From: Cyanobacteria bacterium HKST-UBA02
GTDB lineage: Bacteria; Cyanobacteriota; Vampirovibrionia; Obscuribacterales; Obscuribacteraceae
Assembly (NCBI GenBank): GCA_020431945.1
Contig: JAGQHH010000039.1
Span: 1 to 10,783, forward strand
DNA length: 10,783 nt
Direction: 5' to 3'
Notes under the pieces: model-generated
Databases searched by the model: none
Told to the model about the DNA's origin: nothing
What the model saw: only the letters and a program-made list of their open reading frames with translations
Made by a program: the position numbers and the translations under genes
Shown here: positions 6,213 to 10,783 of the stretch, piece after piece
Layout: each line of letters opens with the position of its first letter
Position numbering within the stretch: position 1 is the stretch's first letter

Positions 6213-9080
6213 ATGCAGACCGCCGGACAAGTCGAAAACAGAATCAAAGAGCTGACAAAGCATGGCCAGTCGATCTGGCTCGATTTCATCGCCCGCAAGT
6301 TCGTCCGGGATGGCGAGCTCAAGCGGCTGGTGGAAGAAGATGGTGTCCGCGGCGTAACCTCCAATCCTTCTATTTTCGAGAAGGCCATCGCCGGCGGCGA
6401 CGAGTACGCCGAACAAATGGACGAGCTCTTCGAGAATCTCAAGCTCGACGCCAATGATGTTTATGAAGAGCTGGCCATCGCCGATATCAAGGATGCCTGC
6501 GATGCGCTCCGCACTGTCTACGAAGAGACCGTGGGTCGGGACGGCTATGTGAGCATGGAAGTCTCCCCGCTGCTGGCCGCCGATACCGAAGCGACAATCT
6601 CGGAAGCCCGGCGCCTCTGGAAAGCCGTTGACAAGCCAAACCTGATGATCAAAGTGCCCGGTACGCAAGAAGGAATTCCGGCGGTGGCGACCCTCATCGG
6701 CGAGGGAATCAATGTCAATGTCACGCTTCTTTTCGGGCAGAAGACCTATGCCCGGGTAGCTGAGGCCTATATGACCGGTCTCGAGACCTATGCAAAAGAG
6801 CATAGCGATCTCAGCAAGATCGCCAGCGTGGCCAGCTTCTTCGTCAGCCGGATCGATTCGGCGGTGGACAAGCTGCTTCAAAAAGTAATCGATAACGCCG
6901 AGACCGAGAAAGACAAGAAATCGGCGGGCCATCTTTTCGGCAAAATCGCCGTTGCCAATGCCAAGCTCGCTTATCAAATCTATCGCGATCTTTTCACCAG
7001 CGAGCGCTGGAAGGCGCTTGTTGCCAAGGGCGCGCGTCCCCAGCGTCTGCTCTGGGCGAGCACCAGCACCAAGAATCCCGACTACAAAGATACTCTCTAT
7101 GTCGACGAGCTGATCGGCAACGAGACCGTCAACACCCTGCCCCTGGCTACCCTGAATGCTTTCAAGGACCACGGCACGGCCCAGGACGTCCTGGACAAGA
7201 GTCTCGAAGAAGCGAAAGAACAGGTGGAGACTCTCGGCAACCTTGGCATCTCTCTCGATGAAGTCACCGATCAGCTGGTGGTGGAAGGCGTGGATTCTTT
7301 TGCCGACGCTTTCCGCAAGCTCCTTGCTGCTGTGGAGGAAAGACGCGTTTCGACCCTGCCGGATCTGACACCTTCCATGACTTTCCACCTGCCCGAGAAG
7401 TTCGAGAATGAGCTTGCTTCCCTGGTGGAAGACTGGCAGTCAGAAGACAAAGTCAAAAAGCTCTGGTCCCGGGACAGCTCCCTGTGGACCGGCCAGGATG
7501 AAGACAAGTGGATGGACTGGCTTCATGTAGTCGACGACCAGCTCGGCGAGCTCAGTAAATTCCATGCCCTGGCCGAAGAATTGAAGGACGGTCATTTCAC
7601 CGATGTGCTCCTTCTTGGAATGGGCGGCTCCAGTCTCTGTCCCGAGGTCATGTCTCTGACCTTCGGAAGAATGCCAGGTTTCCCGCGTTTTCAGATCCTC
7701 GACTCCACCAATCCGGATCAGGTTAAAGCCCGCGAAGAGTCCATCGATCTCGAGCACAGTCTCTTCGTGGTAGCTTCCAAATCCGGCACGACACTCGAGC
7801 CCAACATCTTCATGGACTATTTCTTCCACCGCATGAAAGAGACAGTGGGCGAAGAGAAAGCCGGCGAGCACTTCATCGCCATTACCGATCCGGGCTCCAG
7901 GCTCGAGGAAGTGGCAAAGGCTTCGAAATTCCGCCATATCTTCCATGGCTATCCGGCAATCGGCGGCCGTTATTCAGCGCTTTCCGATTTCGGCATGATA
8001 CCGTCGGCGATGATGGGTATCGATGTCTGCCGTTTTCTCAGCTCCACCAGAGAGATGGTGGAAGCCTGTTCCGCCTGGTCGCCGGTGAAGAAGAACCCCG
8101 GCGTCCATCTCGGTCTGCTTCTCGGTCTCTGCGCGAAAGCCGGCAGAGACAAAATGACCATCCTCACCTCGGAGTCGGTATCCGATCTCGGAGCCTGGCT
8201 CGAGCAGCTTGTCGCCGAGTCCACCGGCAAGGACGGCCGGGCAATCATCCCGGTGGATCGCGAGCTCATCGGCTCGCCTGATTCCTACGGCGATGATCGT
8301 ATCTTCGTCTGTCTCAAGCTCGAGTCCGATTCGGTGGGCGCCCTCGATGACGCTATCGAGTCGCTGATCGAAGCGGGACATCCGGTGGTGCGGATTAATA
8401 TCGCCGACAAACTCGATCTCGGTCAGGAATTCTTCCGCTTCGAGATCGCCACGGCGGTAGCCGGCTCGATTCTCGAGATCAATCCTTTTAACCAGCCAGA
8501 CGTGGAAGCCAGCAAGGTCGCCTCCCGGGCCCTCACCAAGGCGTATGAGACCGCCGGCGCTTTCCCGCCGGAAGAGCCTCTTTTCGAGGACGAATGCTGC
8601 AAGCTCTTCGCCGATCAGGAGAATTCCGCTTATCTGAAGGAAGCCACCGGCGAGGATCAGAGCCTCGGCTCTTATATCAACGCTCATCTGGGTCGCCTGG
8701 GCAAAGGGGATTATTTCGCTCTTCTGGCTTATGTCAATATGACCGAAGCGAACGAGCGTCTTCTCCAGAACATCCGGCATGCCGTGCGTGATGCCCGCAA
8801 GACTGCTACCTGTCTGGGCTTCGGTCCGCGCTTCCTGCATTCCACCGGCCAGGCTTATAAGGGAGGTCCGGACACCGGCGTCTTCCTGCAGATCACCAGC
8901 GATCACGAGAGCGACCTGGCCGTGCCCGGTCACAAGTACTCTTTCGGTGTGGTGGTGGACGCTCAGGCCCGCGGCGATCTGGAAGTACTGGTGGAGCGCA
9001 AGCGTCGGGTGTTGAGAGTGCATCTCGGCAAAGACATCAACGAAGGACTGCGCAAACTGCAAAAGGCACTGGTGAGGTAA
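6213..9080 (+). CDS. Bifunctional transaldolase / glucose-6-phosphate isomerase
   Basis: A 955-residue fusion of two sugar-phosphate enzymes. Residues 1 to about 375 are a full transaldolase: GVTSNPSIFEKAI (47-59), the Schiff-base lysine Lys147 in LMIKVPGT, VNVTLLF (168-174) and WASTSTKNP (281-289). It moves a dihydroxyacetone unit between sedoheptulose-7-P and glyceraldehyde-3-P. Residues of about 390-955 are a phosphoglucose isomerase with GMGGSSLCPEV (469-479), SKSGTTLEP (522-530), the signature GGRYSALSDFG (584-594), the glutamate-bearing SDLGAWLEQLVAESTGK (657-673) and the lysine segment HSTGQAYKGGP (876-886, Lys883). It interconverts glucose-6-P and fructose-6-P. Both halves keep their catalytic residues. 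The ATG is preceded by GGAGAG (6200-6205) at 7 nt. This Tal-Pgi fusion is a known architecture in scattered bacterial phyla. Glucokinase follows 2 nt after the stop, so the two work in one cytosolic glucose-to-pentose-phosphate module. Confidence 0.96.
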   Translation: MQTAGQVENRIKELTKHGQSIWLDFIARKFVRDGELKRLVEEDGVRGVTSNPSIFEKAIAGGDEYAEQMDELFENLKLDANDVYEELAIADIKDACDALRTVYEETVGRDGYVSMEVSPLLAADTEATISEARRLWKAVDKPNLMIKVPGTQEGIPAVATLIGEGINVNVTLLFGQKTYARVAEAYMTGLETYAKEHSDLSKIASVASFFVSRIDSAVDKLLQKVIDNAETEKDKKSAGHLFGKIAVANAKLAYQIYRDLFTSERWKALVAKGARPQRLLWASTSTKNPDYKDTLYVDELIGNETVNTLPLATLNAFKDHGTAQDVLDKSLEEAKEQVETLGNLGISLDEVTDQLVVEGVDSFADAFRKLLAAVEERRVSTLPDLTPSMTFHLPEKFENELASLVEDWQSEDKVKKLWSRDSSLWTGQDEDKWMDWLHVVDDQLGELSKFHALAEELKDGHFTDVLLLGMGGSSLCPEVMSLTFGRMPGFPRFQILDSTNPDQVKAREESIDLEHSLFVVASKSGTTLEPNIFMDYFFHRMKETVGEEKAGEHFIAITDPGSRLEEVAKASKFRHIFHGYPAIGGRYSALSDFGMIPSAMMGIDVCRFLSSTREMVEACSAWSPVKKNPGVHLGLLLGLCAKAGRDKMTILTSESVSDLGAWLEQLVAESTGKDGRAIIPVDRELIGSPDSYGDDRIFVCLKLESDSVGALDDAIESLIEAGHPVVRINIADKLDLGQEFFRFEIATAVAGSILEINPFNQPDVEASKVASRALTKAYETAGAFPPEEPLFEDECCKLFADQENSAYLKEATGEDQSLGSYINAHLGRLGKGDYFALLAYVNMTEANERLLQNIRHAVRDARKTATCLGFGPRFLHSTGQAYKGGPDTGVFLQITSDHESDLAVPGHKYSFGVVVDAQARGDLEVLVERKRRVLRVHLGKDINEGLRKLQKALVR

Positions 9081-9082
9081 CT

Positions 9083-10102
9083 ATGGAGATTATTCTTGCT
9101 GGCGATATCGGCGGCACCAAGACCAGCCTGGCATTTTTCAAGGCTAAAGATGGTGAGCTCGAGACGGTCGTCGAGAAGCACTATTCGAGTCAGGAGTATA
9201 AAACCCTCGACGATCTGGTCCGGGTATTCTTCGATGAGCACCAGGAGAAGGTCCGTTATGCATGCCTGAGCATTGCCGGTCCGGTGATCAACGGCACCTG
9301 CAAGACCACTAACCTCCCCTGGAGTGTCGATGCCCGGGAGGTCGGTCGCAATCTCGGTCTCGAGACTCTCTGGCTGATCAACGACCTGGAGGCCAATGCT
9401 CACGGTATCACTCACCTGAGTCCCGAGTCTTTCGAGATTCTCCATGAAGGCAAGCCCGGAATGCGGGGCAACGCCTGTGTGGTCTCGGCCGGCACCGGTC
9501 TGGGAGAAGCCGGGATGTTCTGGAACGGCGACGGGTTCATTCCTTTCGCTTGCGAAGGCGGTCATACCGACTTCGCTCCGCGCAGCGACGAGCAGATCGA
9601 GCTGCTCAAATATATCCGTCGGGATCACCAGCATGTGAGCTATGAGCGGCTTCTTTCCGGGATGGGCCTGCACAACATCTATTCCTTCCTGCGTGATACC
9701 AATCGCATGGAAGAGCCCGAATGGCTCGCTCATGCCCTGGCCAGCGTCGACGATCAGTCGGCAGCCATATCGCAGTACGCCGTGGAAGGTCAGAGCGAGA
9801 TCTGCTCTAGAGCCCTGGACATCTTCGTGGAGATCTATGGAGCCGAGGCCGGTAACGCCGCTCTCAAATTCATGGCTTACGGAGGCGTCTTCATCGGTGG
9901 TGGCATCGCTCCCAAGATAGTGGAACGTCTCAAGAGTCCGCTCTTCCTCGACTCATTCCTGGGCAAGGGCCGCATGCGGGCTCTTATGGAATATATGCCT
10001 GTGAAAGTGATCATGAAATCGCGAGCGGCGCTCATAGGCGCTGCCCGATGCGCCATGCTCAAATCAGGGCAGATGCTTGCCACTGCTTCGGTGTCCTCTT
10101 GA
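9083..10102 (+). CDS. glk: Glucokinase (Glk family, ATP-dependent)
   Basis: A 339-residue sugar kinase of the E. coli Glk type (about 320 residues), phosphorylating glucose at C6 for the isomerase encoded just upstream. Visible motifs in order: phosphate-1 loop GDIGGTKTSLA (7-17), LSIAGPV (62-68), the catalytic aspartate Asp101 in INDLEANA, phosphate-2 loop SAGTGLGEAG (135-144), the glucose-binding EGGHTDFAPR (158-167), and the adenosine segment YGGVFIGGGIAPK near the C-terminus. The zinc-binding CXCGXXGC motif of the ROK family is absent, which supports Glk rather than ROK. The ATG follows the Tal-Pgi TAA by 2 nt, with GTGAGG (9072-9077) overlapping the end of that gene as its ribosome-binding site, so the two are co-translated from one mRNA. 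Specificity for glucose is inferred from family and context. Confidence 0.94.
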   Translation: MEIILAGDIGGTKTSLAFFKAKDGELETVVEKHYSSQEYKTLDDLVRVFFDEHQEKVRYACLSIAGPVINGTCKTTNLPWSVDAREVGRNLGLETLWLINDLEANAHGITHLSPESFEILHEGKPGMRGNACVVSAGTGLGEAGMFWNGDGFIPFACEGGHTDFAPRSDEQIELLKYIRRDHQHVSYERLLSGMGLHNIYSFLRDTNRMEEPEWLAHALASVDDQSAAISQYAVEGQSEICSRALDIFVEIYGAEAGNAALKFMAYGGVFIGGGIAPKIVERLKSPLFLDSFLGKGRMRALMEYMPVKVIMKSRAALIGAARCAMLKSGQMLATASVSS

Positions 10103-10122
10103 GTCGGGAGAGCTGATCCGCA

Positions 10123-10783
10123 GTGTTCGATCAAGAATCGATGCAGCCGTGGCTCAAGCCGCAAAAGGCACCGTTCGCCACTTATCTCCTGATCATCGCC
10201 AATATCGCGGTCTATATCGCCATGTGCGTTGCCAGCCGCGGGGACGGGATATTCCAGCCGAGCTCGGCCTTGCTTCTCGAATACGGTGCCAATTATTCTC
10301 CATTCACCCTCAACCATGAAGAATGGCGGCTCTTCACCTGCTTTTTCGTGCATATCGGCCTGCTCCATCTGTCCATGAATATGTCGGTGCTCTTTCTCAT
10401 CGGCCGGATCTGCGAAGGTCTTTTCGGCAGGGTCCGCTACTTGCTCGTTTATCTGCTCTCCGGTCTCGGGGGCTCGCTTCTCAGTGTGATCGCCAACCCC
10501 GATACTCTTTCGGCCGGAGCCTCCGGGGCGGTTCTCGGTCTCATGGGTGCTTTCCTGGCTTTCGTTCGCGCCTACAGGGAAGATGTCGGCGAGGGTATGT
10601 ACAGGGACGCGGTCCGCTCTTCTCTTATGTACCTGGCGGCTTGCACCGTATTCGGTTTTGCTGTGCACGCCGATCACGCCGGACATTTCGGCGGGTATCT
10701 AGCCGGTTTCCTTTTCGGCACCGCCCTGGTGCCGGCCAAAAAAGGCGAGGGGAAGCCTCTTCTTGATCTCCTGGTCTTTCTTT
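10123..10783 (+). CDS. Rhomboid-family intramembrane serine protease, C-terminus cut by window edge
   Basis: The frame is open from GTG at 10123 to the edge (220 codons). Rhomboids cut substrate proteins inside the membrane with a Ser-His dyad. Seen here: a first helix (about 18-36), YGANYSP (54-60), the loop motif EEWRLFT (66-72), helix 2 with HLSMN (82-86, the H-x3-N oxyanion pair), the active-site GASG with Ser134 (132-135) in SAGASGAVLGLMGAF, and the catalytic His188 in AGHFGGYLAGF of the helix-6 equivalent. All key residues are present, so it should be an active protease. An in-frame TGA at 10114 rules out an earlier start. GGGAGAG (10106-10112) lies 10 nt before the GTG; the ATG at 10141 is an alternative with a weaker site. 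It follows glucokinase by 20 nt, so is probably co-transcribed, but no functional link is evident. Only the extreme C-terminus should be missing. Confidence 0.9.
   Translation, partial: MFDQESMQPWLKPQKAPFATYLLIIANIAVYIAMCVASRGDGIFQPSSALLLEYGANYSPFTLNHEEWRLFTCFFVHIGLLHLSMNMSVLFLIGRICEGLFGRVRYLLVYLLSGLGGSLLSVIANPDTLSAGASGAVLGLMGAFLAFVRAYREDVGEGMYRDAVRSSLMYLAACTVFGFAVHADHAGHFGGYLAGFLFGTALVPAKKGEGKPLLDLLVFL

Noticed and set aside
6174..7388. Open frame of 404 codons antisense to the transaldolase half
   Set aside because: The sense strand carries intact transaldolase motifs. The antisense product has no recognisable motif, and it even spans the tal ribosome-binding site.
7974..9062. Open frame of 362 codons antisense to the isomerase half
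   Set aside because: Shadow of the conserved isomerase coding sequence, with no motif and no ribosome-binding site of note.
10127..10141. Small inverted repeat TCGAT-CAAGA-ATCGA at the start of the rhomboid gene
   Set aside because: A five-base stem within coding sequence is too short to call a terminator or operator; likely chance.
9877..10766. Open frames antisense (9877-10686) and shifted (10323-10766) over the glucokinase end and rhomboid
   Set aside because: The frame starting at 10123 encodes all rhomboid motifs. The competing frames give low-complexity, motif-free products.
1..10783. Mobile elements, CRISPR, tRNA/rRNA, prophage or defence genes
   Set aside because: I looked for transposase motifs, terminal repeats, regularly spaced repeats and RNA-gene signatures and saw none. 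Codon use is uniform throughout.

Overview
The window is a compact bacterial chromosomal segment of moderately high GC, judged by eye. It is almost entirely coding, with short spacers, Shine-Dalgarno starts and stop/start couplings, and I saw no mobile-element, phage, tRNA, rRNA or CRISPR signature. Genes on both strands share the same codon taste (CTC for Leu, GAG for Glu), so nothing looks recently imported. The plant/Planctomycete-type leucine-rich repeats and the fused transaldolase-glucose-6-phosphate isomerase suggest an environmental Gram-negative-type lineage outside the best-known model groups (for example Planctomycetes, Armatimonadota or non-photosynthetic Cyanobacteriota). I cannot place it more closely from sequence alone.

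Two divergent transcription units leave a single 199-bp control region (6014-6212). Leftward, from 6013 down to 1, there are five genes: an OmpR-type response regulator, a QseC/TctE-like sensor histidine kinase, a DinF-like MATE efflux protein, an APC-superfamily permease with a C-terminal USP-like cytoplasmic domain, and an LRR protein cut off by the window edge. Regulator and kinase overlap by one base (TGATG), MATE starts 6 nt after the kinase, and the LRR gene starts 1 nt after the permease stop. Only the 63-nt MATE-permease gap is roomy. It holds a 15-bp palindrome over a Shine-Dalgarno and a possible four-codon leader ORF. The unit reads as a self-contained sense-and-transport module: signal perception, export, then import.

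Rightward, from 6213 to the end, there are three genes: the bifunctional transaldolase/phosphoglucose isomerase, a GlcK/Glk-type glucokinase 2 nt downstream, and a rhomboid-family intramembrane protease cut off by the right edge. The first two form a glucose-entry module: glucokinase makes glucose-6-phosphate, the isomerase half makes fructose-6-phosphate, and the transaldolase half connects it to the pentose phosphate pathway. The rhomboid gene seems to ride in the same transcript, without an obvious metabolic link.

No wholly unknown system is evident. The points most worth a second look are the transporter-USP / LRR coupling, the in-frame mini-ORF and hairpin in front of the permease, and the two-component system wired directly to a MATE-permease-LRR operon.
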